Shown: positions 37,403 through 45,898 of the stretch, piece after piece
How positions within the stretch are numbered: the stretch's first letter is position 1
How the letters are laid out: every line of letters begins with the position of its first letter
Source: Aureitalea marina
Lineage (GTDB): Bacteria > Bacteroidota > Bacteroidia > Flavobacteriales > Flavobacteriaceae
Reading direction: 5' to 3'
Length of the DNA: 64,000 nucleotides
Assembly (NCBI RefSeq): GCF_002943755.1
Contig: NZ_MQUB01000001.1
Location: 310,001-374,000, forward strand
The notes under the pieces: model-generated
Databases searched by the model: none
Told to the model about the DNA's origin: nothing
What the model saw: the letters and a program-made list of their open reading frames with translations, nothing else
Translations under genes and position numbers: made by a program

Positions 37403-38917
37403 TTAGATTAGGGATGTACCGGTCATTTCTTCGGGTTGGTCCAGACCCATTAAGCTTAGGATAGTTGGAGCAATATCTCCGAGTACCCCATTGCTCAAGG
37501 ATTTCACATCATTATCCACCAGATAGAAAGGAACTGGATTAGTGGTATGAGCGGTATGGCTGGAGCCATCTGGGTTTTTCATGGTCTCGGCATTACCGTG
37601 ATCGGCGATTATCAATACAGCGTAACCACTCTTTTGCGCTTGATCAACTATGGCTTCTGTACAATTATCCACAGTCTCACAAGCTTTCATGGCGGCTATC
37701 ATATCACCGGTATGGCCCACCATGTCCGGATTAGCAAAATTGAGGCAGATAAAATCTACTTCACCTTTTTCCAGTACGGGTAATATCTTATCTCGTACAT
37801 CAAAAGCACTCATCTCCGGTTTAAGATCGTAGGTAGCCACCTTAGGTGAAGGGCACAATATGCGTTCTTCCCCTTCAAAAGGTTTTTCCCGACCTCCGTT
37901 AAAGAAGAAGGTCACATGTGGATATTTCTCGGTTTCGGCAATACGAACCTGTCTTTTGCCATTGGTTTGAAGAACCTCACCCAGGGTTTGGTCAATATTT
38001 TCCTTGTTGTAGATGACCTTGACTCCTTTGTAAGTGTCGTCGTAATTGGTCAGGGTGACGTAGTACAAATCCAGAGGCTGCATTTGGAAGGCTTCATTGG
38101 CTTCCTGGCTCAATACCTCGGTTAGTTGTCTTCCGCGGTCTGTCCTGAAATTGAAGAAAATCACCACATCACCTGTTTGTATGGTCGCAACCGGTTGGTC
38201 ACCTTCCATCATAACGATAGGTTTAATGAACTCGTCTGTCACACCTTGGTCATAACTGGTCTGAATACTCTTTGCCGCATCATTTGATGGGCTGCCGATC
38301 CCATGAACCAGCAGGTCGTAAGCTTCTTTCACCCGTTCCCATCGTTTATCACGGTCCATGGCATAATAGCGTCCTATTACAGATGCCAACTTACCGCCAT
38401 GATCGTCCATGGTCTTCTGTATGTCTTCTACAAATCCTTTTCCCGAGTGCGGATCTACATCCCGACCATCGGTAAAGGAGTGAACAAAGTAATTGGGAAC
38501 ATCGGCCTGTTCGGCGGCTTGGATCAACCCTTTGAGATGATCGATATGCGAATGCACCCCTCCGTCGGAGAGTAATCCTAGAAAATGAACATTTCTTCCT
38601 TCTTTTTTGGCATATTCAAAGGCGCCTTGCAGAACAGCTTCCTTGGCCAGGCTTCCATTTTGGACTGCCATATTCACTTTGGCCAGATCCTGGTATACGA
38701 TTCGACCAGCCCCCAGATTCATATGGCCCACCTCACTATTACCCATTTGCCCCTCGGGTAGCCCAACATTCATCCCATCTGTGCGTAACTCAGCATGGGC
38801 ATATTTCCCTGATAAGGAATCTACAAAGGGAGTATTGGCCTGGGCTACTGCAGATACCGCCGGATCCTGGGTAATTCCCCAACCATCCAGTATCATAAGC
38901 ATGACTTTTTTGTTCAT
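37403..38917 (-). CDS. gpmI: 2,3-bisphosphoglycerate-independent phosphoglycerate mutase
   Basis: A 504-residue cytoplasmic glycolytic enzyme interconverting 3- and 2-phosphoglycerate with two Mn2+. It begins NKKVMLMILDGWG with the first metal aspartate, has the catalytic serine in MGNSEVGHMNLGAGR, FVHSFTDGRDVDPHSG and MDRDKRWERV, and the late metal motifs LNFANPDMVGHTG and IIADHGNAETM. Length and order agree with the family. A perfect -7 box lies about 25 bases upstream, so a transcript for gpmI, the thioredoxin-like gene, map and the methyltransferase gene probably starts here. Confidence 0.97.
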   Translation of the reverse strand: MNKKVMLMILDGWGITQDPAVSAVAQANTPFVDSLSGKYAHAELRTDGMNVGLPEGQMGNSEVGHMNLGAGRIVYQDLAKVNMAVQNGSLAKEAVLQGAFEYAKKEGRNVHFLGLLSDGGVHSHIDHLKGLIQAAEQADVPNYFVHSFTDGRDVDPHSGKGFVEDIQKTMDDHGGKLASVIGRYYAMDRDKRWERVKEAYDLLVHGIGSPSNDAAKSIQTSYDQGVTDEFIKPIVMMEGDQPVATIQTGDVVIFFNFRTDRGRQLTEVLSQEANEAFQMQPLDLYYVTLTNYDDTYKGVKVIYNKENIDQTLGEVLQTNGKRQVRIAETEKYPHVTFFFNGGREKPFEGEERILCPSPKVATYDLKPEMSAFDVRDKILPVLEKGEVDFICLNFANPDMVGHTGDMIAAMKACETVDNCTEAIVDQAQKSGYAVLIIADHGNAETMKNPDGSSHTAHTTNPVPFYLVDNDVKSLSNGVLGDIAPTILSLMGLDQPEEMTGTSLI

Positions 38918-38942
38918 TGGGATAGTGTCTAAAAGAATGATG

Positions 38943-38950
38943 CAAAGATA
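38943..38950 (-). promoter_or_regulatory. Predicted -7 element for the gpmI operon
   Basis: Minus strand reads TATCTTTG, an exact TAnnTTTG match, followed by GCATC; the ATG is 25 bases downstream. Confidence 0.55.
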
Positions 38951-39000
38951 AAAACAATTGGTCGGCTGGCATAGCGACCTTTTCGCTCTATAACCATCTC

Positions 39001-39729
39001 TTAAAGCAGGGCAGGATTGATATCCAGGATATGCTGATTCCGGTAGTCCTGAATGAAGTCTTCAGTAAAATGTGCGCTACCCAGAACAGCTTCTTCTTGC
39101 AGTATACTTCTTAAATCGAGATCTAAGTATGCCTTGAGGAAATCTATGGATACAGCCGCATAACTAAAATGCCAGGGTTCATATTTAAACCCTTTCCGAT
39201 CTGCCTTGTCCGTGTAAACTTCGTAAAATCCAAAGCGCTCAGCATGCTTGTCCATCCATTCCTTGAATTTGCAAAAAGGCCCCTCTCCATGAAAATGCCG
39301 TGCTTTTAGGACGGATTCAGGCCGGGGAGCGCTGGCGTCGATCAAATCGATATCCGTCCCCCAATGATGTCGTGAGGTTCCTGGGATGGTAGAGTACTCT
39401 ATGATCTTGTCAATGGCTGCCTGGGGATTGAGTCCTTCTTCCGTATAGCGCAAGTATTTGCCTTCGAAGATCTGTTTCTGGCGATGAAAACTTCTAAAGG
39501 CAGAGACCACCTCTATCTTTATACCCTCATTAGAAGCAGCCGCTACCATTGCGTCAAAGGCGGGCTTAACTTCCTTATGCAATTTGAAACCAGTACCTAT
39601 CAGGTGATCCTGGGTTTTTCCGATCAGCATGTTCCGGTCCAACTGTTCTGTTGATGTCCCGGAAGCATGTAGCTGGTGGATACCAATTAGTCCAGCTATT
39701 GAGAAGCCAAGAAAATCTCGTCTATTCAT
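39001..39729 (-). CDS. M15 family D-alanyl-D-alanine carboxypeptidase with Tat signal
   Basis: A 242-residue exported peptidase. The N terminus MNRRDFLGFSIAGLIGI has a twin-arginine motif and a hydrophobic core, so export by the Tat system is likely; tatA is in this window. The VanY/M15 zinc site is seen as SRHHWGTDIDLI (His and Asp) and EPWHFSYAA (His), with EVVSAFRSFHRQKQIF upstream holding the substrate-binding arginine. The role is trimming of peptidoglycan stem peptides. A -7 box TAAATTTG lies at 39761-39768. Confidence 0.9.
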   Translation of the reverse strand: MNRRDFLGFSIAGLIGIHQLHASGTSTEQLDRNMLIGKTQDHLIGTGFKLHKEVKPAFDAMVAAASNEGIKIEVVSAFRSFHRQKQIFEGKYLRYTEEGLNPQAAIDKIIEYSTIPGTSRHHWGTDIDLIDASAPRPESVLKARHFHGEGPFCKFKEWMDKHAERFGFYEVYTDKADRKGFKYEPWHFSYAAVSIDFLKAYLDLDLRSILQEEAVLGSAHFTEDFIQDYRNQHILDINPALL

Positions 39730-39760
39730 TAAATGAATGTTAATCTTACGGCATTTCCTT

Positions 39761-39768
39761 CAAATTTA
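39761..39768 (-). promoter_or_regulatory. Predicted -7 element for the M15 peptidase gene
   Basis: Minus strand TAAATTTG, 31 bases before the ATG. The divergent gene at 39826 has TAACTTTA at 39814-39821, ending 4 bases before its ATG. Confidence 0.5.
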
Positions 39769-39825
39769 ACACAATCCCATTCCTCCTTAGGGTTTTTGTA
39801 AGAAAATGATCAGTAACTTTAATCT

Positions 39826-40632
39826 ATGCGACTAACGATAACCATCCTTTTTTTATTTTTTAGCGGACTCGTTCTTTCTCAGGAGATCGATCGCGTCACG
39901 ATACAGGGTCAGATCACAGCACCCACTGGTGAAGACATTGAGGGTATTAGTATCTATAATATTTCTGACCAGGAAGGAACCATTACCGATAAGGACGGGA
40001 AGTTTGAATTGGCCGTTGCCAAGAATGACAGGGTCCAGGTCACTGCCCTTCAATTCCAGAGTTTTACCGTCATAGTGGACGAAGGTGTGATAGAAGTCCG
40101 TAAACTGACCATCTATATGAATCCGGCCATCAATCAGTTGGAGGAAGTAATCGTAAGGCCTTATGATCTCCTCGGAAATGTGACGGCAGATGTGAAACGG
40201 ATCCAAACTTCCGTGATCTCACCAGATTGGGATCTCTCTTATTCAACCTTGGAGTTTGATTATCAATTTACTCCGGATGCCCTTACGGGGGTTAGAGGAA
40301 ATGCAGCCGAAGAAGCCCTGGGCTATTCTGATCTAAGAGCTGGAGCCGATGTCATCGGATTGGTGGGATTGCTCTTTCCAAAAAAGAAAAAGACCGAAAA
40401 ACAAGTGGCCACAGACAAAGAGGTAATCACTACTGCACTGCGTCAGCGGTATAGCAATGCCTACATTACCCAGACGTTTGGAATACCATCTGAGAAAGTG
40501 AACGACTTTATCTACTTTACTGAAGAAGAAGGAATCGACCAGAATTTGCTGAAAGATGCCAACGAGATTGAATTGCTTGAGTTCCTCAGAACACAGAGTA
40601 TCAAATACAAGTCACAGCTTGACAATAACTAA
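39826..40632 (+). CDS. CarboxypepD_reg-like domain protein, first of a tandem pair
   Basis: A 268-residue exported protein with signal peptide (ITILFLFFSGLVLSQ). An N-terminal carboxypeptidase regulatory-like (Ig-fold) domain follows: VTIQGQITAPTGEDIEGISIYN, GTITDKDGKFELAVAKNDRV and MNPAINQLEEVIVRPYDL. This is the same plug-preceding domain as in SusC/TonB receptors, but no beta-barrel follows. The C-terminal part is specific to this small family (ITTALRQRYSNAYITQTFGI). The next gene is a diverged paralogue that overlaps it by 14 bases. Function unknown. Confidence 0.8.
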   Translation: MRLTITILFLFFSGLVLSQEIDRVTIQGQITAPTGEDIEGISIYNISDQEGTITDKDGKFELAVAKNDRVQVTALQFQSFTVIVDEGVIEVRKLTIYMNPAINQLEEVIVRPYDLLGNVTADVKRIQTSVISPDWDLSYSTLEFDYQFTPDALTGVRGNAAEEALGYSDLRAGADVIGLVGLLFPKKKKTEKQVATDKEVITTALRQRYSNAYITQTFGIPSEKVNDFIYFTEEEGIDQNLLKDANEIELLEFLRTQSIKYKSQLDNN

Positions 40633-41386
40633 GCTACTCCTACTTTTTATTTTCTTTTGTTCTTTTCGCCTCCTGGCCCAGGAGAAGATCATAGACGGGC
40701 AGATCGCCAATGAGGTTGATATTGAAGGGATACACATCCTCAATCAAAGTTCTGGCTATAACACCGTCACCGATGATCGCGGAAGATTCCGTATCCAAGC
40801 CAAAATAGGAGACACCTTGTTCATATCTTCCATCCGGTATCAACCTACCCAGCAACTCATTGATCGTGAGATAACAGAAGCCGGTAAGCTGGAGATCTTG
40901 CTGAAGGTATTGGTCAATGAATTGGATGAGGTGGTGCTGGGCCATCAGCTATCCGGCAATATACAGGCCGACATCAAGACCATTAAGGTTGTGGATACCT
41001 TGAATTTTGACGATGTGGGTATTCCCGGCTTTAAAGGGAACCCCCAGGAAAGGATCGTTCCAACCTGGCAGGCCGTAATACCGACATCGGTTAATCTGGA
41101 AGCTATTTATAAACACATAAGTGGCTATTACGCCAAGTTGAAGAAGAAACGCAAATGGGAAGCCCAACAGACTGCCGTAGCTCGAATGATCAATTTCTAC
41201 ACTCCGGAATTCTTTCGGGAAAGTTATGGTGTTCCAACAGATCGTGTTTACGATTTCTTGCTCTTTTGTATTGAGACCACTTCGGTCCGGACCGATTTCC
41301 TCCGAGAGAACTATGCTGGTGTATTGGATGCCTTTAAAAGTCAGGGAGCCATATATGTTAAACGTCTGAAAGCAAAAGCGGAATAA
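40619..41386 (+). CDS. CarboxypepD_reg-like domain protein, second of a tandem pair
   Basis: The frame is open from an ATG at 40556, but the first 21 residues look like out-of-frame sequence from the previous gene. The TTG at 40619 starts a clean signal peptide (TKLLLLFIFFCSFRLLAQ) and gives 255 residues. The CarboxypepD_reg-like domain is seen in IIDGQIANEVDIEGIHILN, YNTVTDDRGRFRIQAK and LLKVLVNELDEVVLGHQL. The layout, size and C-terminal FFRESYGVPTDRVYDFLLF match its upstream neighbour, so they arose by duplication. Overlap implies translational coupling. Function unknown. Confidence 0.75.
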   Translation: MTITKLLLLFIFFCSFRLLAQEKIIDGQIANEVDIEGIHILNQSSGYNTVTDDRGRFRIQAKIGDTLFISSIRYQPTQQLIDREITEAGKLEILLKVLVNELDEVVLGHQLSGNIQADIKTIKVVDTLNFDDVGIPGFKGNPQERIVPTWQAVIPTSVNLEAIYKHISGYYAKLKKKRKWEAQQTAVARMINFYTPEFFRESYGVPTDRVYDFLLFCIETTSVRTDFLRENYAGVLDAFKSQGAIYVKRLKAKAE

Positions 41387-41419
41387 TCTTTGTAACATTG
41401 CAGCACATCAGAAAATGCC

Positions 41420-41941
41420 ATGCTTAATTTGATGAAGTCGAAAACGATATTCCTTGCTTTCTTGATCCTGATCGCTCCTGTGTTGATCTCCTCTCGGGCA
41501 CATAAATTCTATGTCAGTATCACTAAGGTAGAATTATCCGAGGAAGCCAAGTCCGTTCAGATAATTACCAAGATATTTATTGACGATATCGAAGCGACCC
41601 TGCAGAAACGCTACGATCCGAATGTATCCCTTGATACAAAAAAGGAAACCGAAGCTCATGTCAAGCTGCTGGAGAAGTATGTGCTCCAGAAGTTTAAGGT
41701 CGAAATTGACGGTGTAGCCTATCAACTGGAGTACCTCGGTCGTGAATATGAGAATGACGTGGTTAAATGCTATTTGGAAGTCCCGGGAATCACCGATCTG
41801 AACAAGATCGAGATCGAGAATAGTGTACTGATGGATATGTTTGAAGAGCAGCAGAATATCATACACGTAAAAAAAGGTAAAACCCGCAAAAGCCTGGTGC
41901 TCGATAAGGAACACCCAAAGGGTATGTTAAACTTCGATTAA
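41420..41941 (+). CDS. DUF6702-like exported protein
   Basis: A 173-residue protein with a signal peptide (TIFLAFLILIAPVLISSRA) followed by HKFYVSITKVELSEEAKSV, the conserved start of a Bacteroidota family I know as DUF6702. Other segments are IITKIFIDDIEATLQKRY and LEYLGREYENDVVKCYLEV. Such genes often lie just before an M1 peptidase gene, as here (70 bases upstream), but no function is established. TAATCTTTG at 41382-41390 and TAACATTG at 41391-41398 resemble -7 boxes upstream. Confidence 0.78.
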   Translation: MLNLMKSKTIFLAFLILIAPVLISSRAHKFYVSITKVELSEEAKSVQIITKIFIDDIEATLQKRYDPNVSLDTKKETEAHVKLLEKYVLQKFKVEIDGVAYQLEYLGREYENDVVKCYLEVPGITDLNKIEIENSVLMDMFEEQQNIIHVKKGKTRKSLVLDKEHPKGMLNFD

Positions 41942-42010
41942 AGCTTTTTTGGTCTGTTTAATTACACTTATTTTTAGAAGCTAAATTTCAATCAATCTAA
42001 TTTTTTCCGA

Positions 42011-44320
42011 ATGAAATATTTAAAATTATTGTCTCTCGCGCTGGCGGTGATGTTCTCTGGAGCCATGATGGCCCAAGAGGAGGACGTCGAAAAGGAAGAG
42101 CGTCTGCCTGGACACTACAACAACAACAGATTCAAGCAACTCTACGAAGAGTTCTCTACACCAAACATGTACCGTTCTGGAAACGGAGCCCCTGGTCCTG
42201 CTTACTACCAACAGCAGGCAGATTACGACATGCAGCTGGTACTGAACGACAAAGATGCCAGAATTGATGGTGAGGAAACCATTACCTACACCAACAACAG
42301 TCCTGATGCCCTGGAATATCTTTGGGTACAATTGGACCAGAACGTGAGAGCTCGAGATTCTAAATCTCCCCTGATCGAACCTAGTGGTGCGGCTCCGGCC
42401 GAGATGGCCTCTAGCTTTGTGGCCGAGCACATGGGCGAAGGATTTGACGGAGGGTTCAAGATCATGTATGTAAAGGATGCGAGCGGAAAGGATTTGCCTC
42501 ATACCATCAATCGCACCATGATGCGGGTAGAAATGCCGTCTGACCTCAAAACTGGAGAGAAATTCACCTTCTCTATCAAGTGGTGGTATAATGTGCCTGA
42601 GCACACCATCGATCGTGCCCGTAGTGGTTATGAGACTTTTGAAGACGGGAACCGCGGTTATGTGATCGCCCAATTCTATCCTCGTATGGCTGTTTACAGT
42701 GATGTGGAAGGATGGCAGAATAGTCAGTTCTGGGGAAGAGACGAGTTTGCCCTACCATTTGGGAACTTCGATGTAAGCATCACGGTACCTTCTGATCACG
42801 TATTGGATGCGACTGGAGTCCTTCTGAACAGAAAAGAGGTCTTCTCCAAGGAGATGATGAAGCGTTACAACCAGGCCGCCAAGGAGTACACGACTCCGGT
42901 TCAAATTGTAACGGAAGCTGAAGCTGAAGAAGCCTCCAAAGGCTTTGCTACAGATACCAAGACTTGGAAGTTTCGTGCAGAGAATGTACGTGACTACGGT
43001 TTTGCCACCTCTAGAAGATATATGTGGGACATGATGGCCGTTAAGATCGGGAACCGAGACGTAATGGCTGTTTCTGTTTATCCACCGGAAGGTAACCCGC
43101 TATGGGAAGACTGGTCAACCAAAGTTGTTGCCAGTACTTTGAAGTCCTATTCTCGCATGACCTTCGATTACCCTTATCACAAGGCCATCTCTGTTCATGC
43201 ACGTAACCAAGGAATGGAATACCCAATGATCTGCTGGAACTACGGACGACCGGATAAGGAAGGTAACTACAGCGAACGAACCAAATACGGAATGTTCGGA
43301 GTGATCATCCACGAGGTTGGGCACAACTTCTTCCCGATGATCGTCAACTCTGACGAGCGTCAATGGACCTGGATGGACGAAGGGATCAACACCTTTGTTC
43401 AATATGTAGCCGAGCAAGATTTCGGTGAAGCATATCCTGAGGCTATTGCACCCAACAAGAAGTATCCTTCTCGACGCGGACCTGCCAAGAGTATCGTAGA
43501 TTATATGGCAGGAAACCAAGAGCGCATGGCACCGATCATGACCAAAGGTCTGAACACCTATAATTTTGGATCCAATGCCTACTCCAAGCCTGCGGTAGGA
43601 TTGAACATTCTTCGTGAGACCATCATGGGGCGTGATCTGTTTGACTACGCATTTAAAACCTATTCCCAGCGCTGGATGTTTAAGCACCCAACTCCAGAGG
43701 ACTTCTTCCGCTCAATGGAGGATGCATCTGCTGTAGATCTGGATTGGTTCTGGAGAGCATGGTTCTACACCACTGACTATACCGACATCGGTGTTAAGGA
43801 AGTGAAGAAATTCTATGTGACTTCCAAAATGAATCAGGAGATCAAAGATTTGATGGAGGCGCGAGGTCTTACTGAGGCTGACCTGCCACCACTGGTTTAC
43901 TTGGTAGAAGAAGACAGCGATGATTTCGAAGAGAGCATGCGTACCGCCAGTCTGAAAGACGTATCCACACTGCAAGAATACATCATGGACAATATGAGTC
44001 CTGAAGAGCAGGCCAGATTGAAGGAGCCCAAGTATTTTTATGAGGTGACCTTTGAGAAGCCGGGAGGAATTCCAATGCCTATCATTGCGGAGTACACATA
44101 CAGTGACGGAAGTACTGAGCGTATTACCTATCCGGCTCAGATCTGGAGAAAGGACGATGATGCCGTTGGGAAAGTGATTGCCTCCGACAAGGAGATCACC
44201 AAGATCGTCGTCGATCCTGACGAAGAAACCGCCGACATTGACACCTCTAACAACAGCTGGCCCAAGCGTAAGAAATTGGGTGAGTTTGATCAGTTCAAGA
44301 ACAAAGTCAAAGGCCAATAA
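42011..44320 (+). CDS. M1 family (gluzincin) metallopeptidase, exported
   Basis: A 769-residue protein with signal peptide ending MMAQ. The zinc motif is IIHEVGHNFFPM with H434 and H438; the third ligand is the glutamate in WMDEGINTFVQYVAEQ. The aminopeptidase N-like N-terminal beta domain contains YDMQLVLNDKDARIDGEETITYTNN. The C-terminal part has YWxWRAWFYTTDYTD-like DWFWRAWFYTTDYTDIGV, typical of Bacteroidota M1 members. The exopeptidase GxMEN motif is not clearly seen, so substrate specificity is uncertain. A strong hairpin terminator follows. Confidence 0.92.
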   Translation: MKYLKLLSLALAVMFSGAMMAQEEDVEKEERLPGHYNNNRFKQLYEEFSTPNMYRSGNGAPGPAYYQQQADYDMQLVLNDKDARIDGEETITYTNNSPDALEYLWVQLDQNVRARDSKSPLIEPSGAAPAEMASSFVAEHMGEGFDGGFKIMYVKDASGKDLPHTINRTMMRVEMPSDLKTGEKFTFSIKWWYNVPEHTIDRARSGYETFEDGNRGYVIAQFYPRMAVYSDVEGWQNSQFWGRDEFALPFGNFDVSITVPSDHVLDATGVLLNRKEVFSKEMMKRYNQAAKEYTTPVQIVTEAEAEEASKGFATDTKTWKFRAENVRDYGFATSRRYMWDMMAVKIGNRDVMAVSVYPPEGNPLWEDWSTKVVASTLKSYSRMTFDYPYHKAISVHARNQGMEYPMICWNYGRPDKEGNYSERTKYGMFGVIIHEVGHNFFPMIVNSDERQWTWMDEGINTFVQYVAEQDFGEAYPEAIAPNKKYPSRRGPAKSIVDYMAGNQERMAPIMTKGLNTYNFGSNAYSKPAVGLNILRETIMGRDLFDYAFKTYSQRWMFKHPTPEDFFRSMEDASAVDLDWFWRAWFYTTDYTDIGVKEVKKFYVTSKMNQEIKDLMEARGLTEADLPPLVYLVEEDSDDFEESMRTASLKDVSTLQEYIMDNMSPEEQARLKEPKYFYEVTFEKPGGIPMPIIAEYTYSDGSTERITYPAQIWRKDDDAVGKVIASDKEITKIVVDPDEETADIDTSNNSWPKRKKLGEFDQFKNKVKGQ

Positions 44321-44340
44321 CCTGGCTTTAACCATATAAA

Positions 44341-44371
44341 TTTGCCCGGTCATTTCATGGCCGGGCATTTT
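44341..44371 (+). terminator. Rho-independent terminator after the M1 peptidase gene
   Basis: Stem TGCCCGGTCAT / ATGGCCGGGCA (one G-T pair) with a 3-base loop, followed by TTTTAA. Confidence 0.8.
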
Positions 44372-44393
44372 AATTCCCGGGTATTTTTTTAGG

Positions 44394-44401
44394 TATATTT
44401 G
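44394..44401 (+). promoter_or_regulatory. Predicted -7 element just before tatA
   Basis: TATATTTG matches TAnnTTTG exactly and ends only 4 bases before the ATG at 44406, so the transcript may begin at or next to the start codon (leaderless). Confidence 0.5.
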
Positions 44402-44405
44402 CAGT

Positions 44406-44693
44406 ATGAATCCAGGGTCAATTGCTTTATTCATCAGCGGGGCAGAAATTGCCTTTATTCTTTTTATCGTGCTGATGGTGTTCGGTGCCGATAAGGTTCC
44501 CGAAATAGCACGTGGCCTGGGTAAAGGAATGCGTCAGATCAAGGATGCCACAAACGATATCAAGACAGAGATCACCAAAAGTGCAGAAAAGCAGGGTATC
44601 GATGTCGATATAACCAAGGACGTCAGATCCCAGATCGATAAGGTCAAAGAGGATGTTGACGATATAACCGGTCCCATCAAAAGGCAGTTTTGA
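44406..44693 (+). CDS. tatA: Twin-arginine translocase subunit TatA/TatE-like
   Basis: A 95-residue protein with one N-terminal membrane helix (GAEIAFILFIVLMVFGADKVPEI), the conserved FG hinge and P of the TatA/B family, then an amphipathic helix (ARGLGKGMRQIKDATND) and a charged tail. It forms the pore component for Tat export together with TatC, which is not in the window. The stop overlaps the start of the PAP2 gene by one base (TGATG), so the two are coupled. A Tat substrate candidate (M15 peptidase) is about 5 kb away. Confidence 0.9.
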   Translation: MNPGSIALFISGAEIAFILFIVLMVFGADKVPEIARGLGKGMRQIKDATNDIKTEITKSAEKQGIDVDITKDVRSQIDKVKEDVDDITGPIKRQF

Positions 44694-45280
44694 TGCTCAA
44701 TTCCCTGGAGCAATGGGATCGGGAATTATTGCTATTCTTCAACGGTTTGAGTCAGGAAGCCTATGATCCATTTTGGTTGGTCGTTACCAAACCAGAAAGC
44801 TGGGTTTTACTATACGTATTGATCTTTTATTTGATCTTTGCCCGATTTGGTCGGACCACTGGTGCTATTGCGGCAGTATTTGCAATTTTGACAGCATTGC
44901 TGTCCAATTTGAGCAGTGAACTGATCAAGCGCTTAACTACGAGGCTTAGACCGAATAACGATGCCTCTTTGAATGAACTGCTCAGAATCCTATTAGATGC
45001 AGAAGGGTATAGCTTTTTTTCCGGCCATGCCGCCACCAGTTTTGCTGTTTCTACCTTGGTTGTTCTGCTCTTTCGTATACAGCTTCCCTGGATTTACGCC
45101 ATACTGATCTGGCCCTTTCTATTTTCGCTCAGCAGATTGTATCTGGCTGTTCACTATCCTTCGGATGTGTTGGTCGGGATGCTGGCGGGGATTACAATGG
45201 GCGTGATTGCTTACCGCCTTTTCAACAAATTCTTTGGTGGTTCAAGGGAGATGGAATCACTTCACCCGACTAATAGTTAA
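44693..45280 (+). CDS. PAP2-family membrane phosphatase
   Basis: A 195-residue polytopic protein; ATG at 44693 is preferred to the adjacent TTG at 44690. The three phosphatase motifs are present: KRLTTRLRP, FFSGHAATSFA and SRLYLAVHYPSDVLVG. These mark lipid phosphate phosphatases such as undecaprenyl-diphosphate or phosphatidylglycerophosphate phosphatases. Five or six hydrophobic helices are visible. The 3' end overlaps the convergent O-methyltransferase gene by 24 bases. Confidence 0.9.
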   Translation: MLNSLEQWDRELLLFFNGLSQEAYDPFWLVVTKPESWVLLYVLIFYLIFARFGRTTGAIAAVFAILTALLSNLSSELIKRLTTRLRPNNDASLNELLRILLDAEGYSFFSGHAATSFAVSTLVVLLFRIQLPWIYAILIWPFLFSLSRLYLAVHYPSDVLVGMLAGITMGVIAYRLFNKFFGGSREMESLHPTNS

Positions 45281-45898
45281 TCCATCCCGAACGGGTAAGA
45301 GTACACTTTCCAGCCTAGGATCCTCGTTTAGCATTCTGTTGTACCGGATCAGTGCTGCCGTATCTGCATCATCCTTAGCCACTTCCTGCGTTACCTTACC
45401 GCTCCATAAGACGTTGTCGCTCAAGATGACAGAACCGCTTCCTAAGCGCGGTAAAAGCATCTCCAGATAGTTGGGGTAATTGTTCTTGTCTGCGTCAATG
45501 AAGACCAGATCAAAATCAAGATCTAAGGAAGGGACAATGTCCAATGCATTACCCAGATGCTGAACAAATTGTTCTCCTCTTCCCGTGCGATCAAAGTAAC
45601 GGCGTTGCAAGTCTTCTAATTCTTCATTGATATCTATGGTGTGCAACACCCCGTCATCCTGCATACCTTCTGCCAAACATATGGCAGAATAACCGGTATA
45701 GGTTCCGATCTCCAGGATATTCTTGGGGTTGATCAGTTTGGAGATTATACTGAGTACCCTTCCTTGGAAGTGTCCACTAAGCATACGGGGTTGCAGGACC
45801 TTCTGCCAGGTCTCCCGATTGAGTTCTTGAAGTAATTCTGGTTCGTCTTGAGTGTGATCAACCGCGTATTGGTCGATGTGCTGAGGTAAGAACTCCAT
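45257..45898 (-). CDS. O-methyltransferase (family 3, COMT-like)
   Basis: A 213-residue soluble protein with the SAM motif ILEIGTYTGYSAICLAEGM (about residue 61), the metal-ligand region DLVFIDADKNNYPNYLEML, and DNVLWSGKV with DGLTISRVK at the end. These match cation-dependent catechol O-methyltransferase-like enzymes. Its ATG overlaps the stop of the ACMSD gene by one base (TAATG). It is therefore the last gene of the kynurenine operon, possibly by chance, possibly acting on an ortho-aminophenol or catechol-type metabolite. The substrate link is inference. Confidence 0.88.
   Translation of the reverse strand: MEFLPQHIDQYAVDHTQDEPELLQELNRETWQKVLQPRMLSGHFQGRVLSIISKLINPKNILEIGTYTGYSAICLAEGMQDDGVLHTIDINEELEDLQRRYFDRTGRGEQFVQHLGNALDIVPSLDLDFDLVFIDADKNNYPNYLEMLLPRLGSGSVILSDNVLWSGKVTQEVAKDDADTAALIRYNRMLNEDPRLESVLLPVRDGLTISRVK

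Noticed and set aside
40556-40618. ATG start for the second CarboxypepD_reg-like gene
   Set aside because: The region is coding in another frame for the first gene, and the signal peptide begins cleanly at the TTG at 40619.
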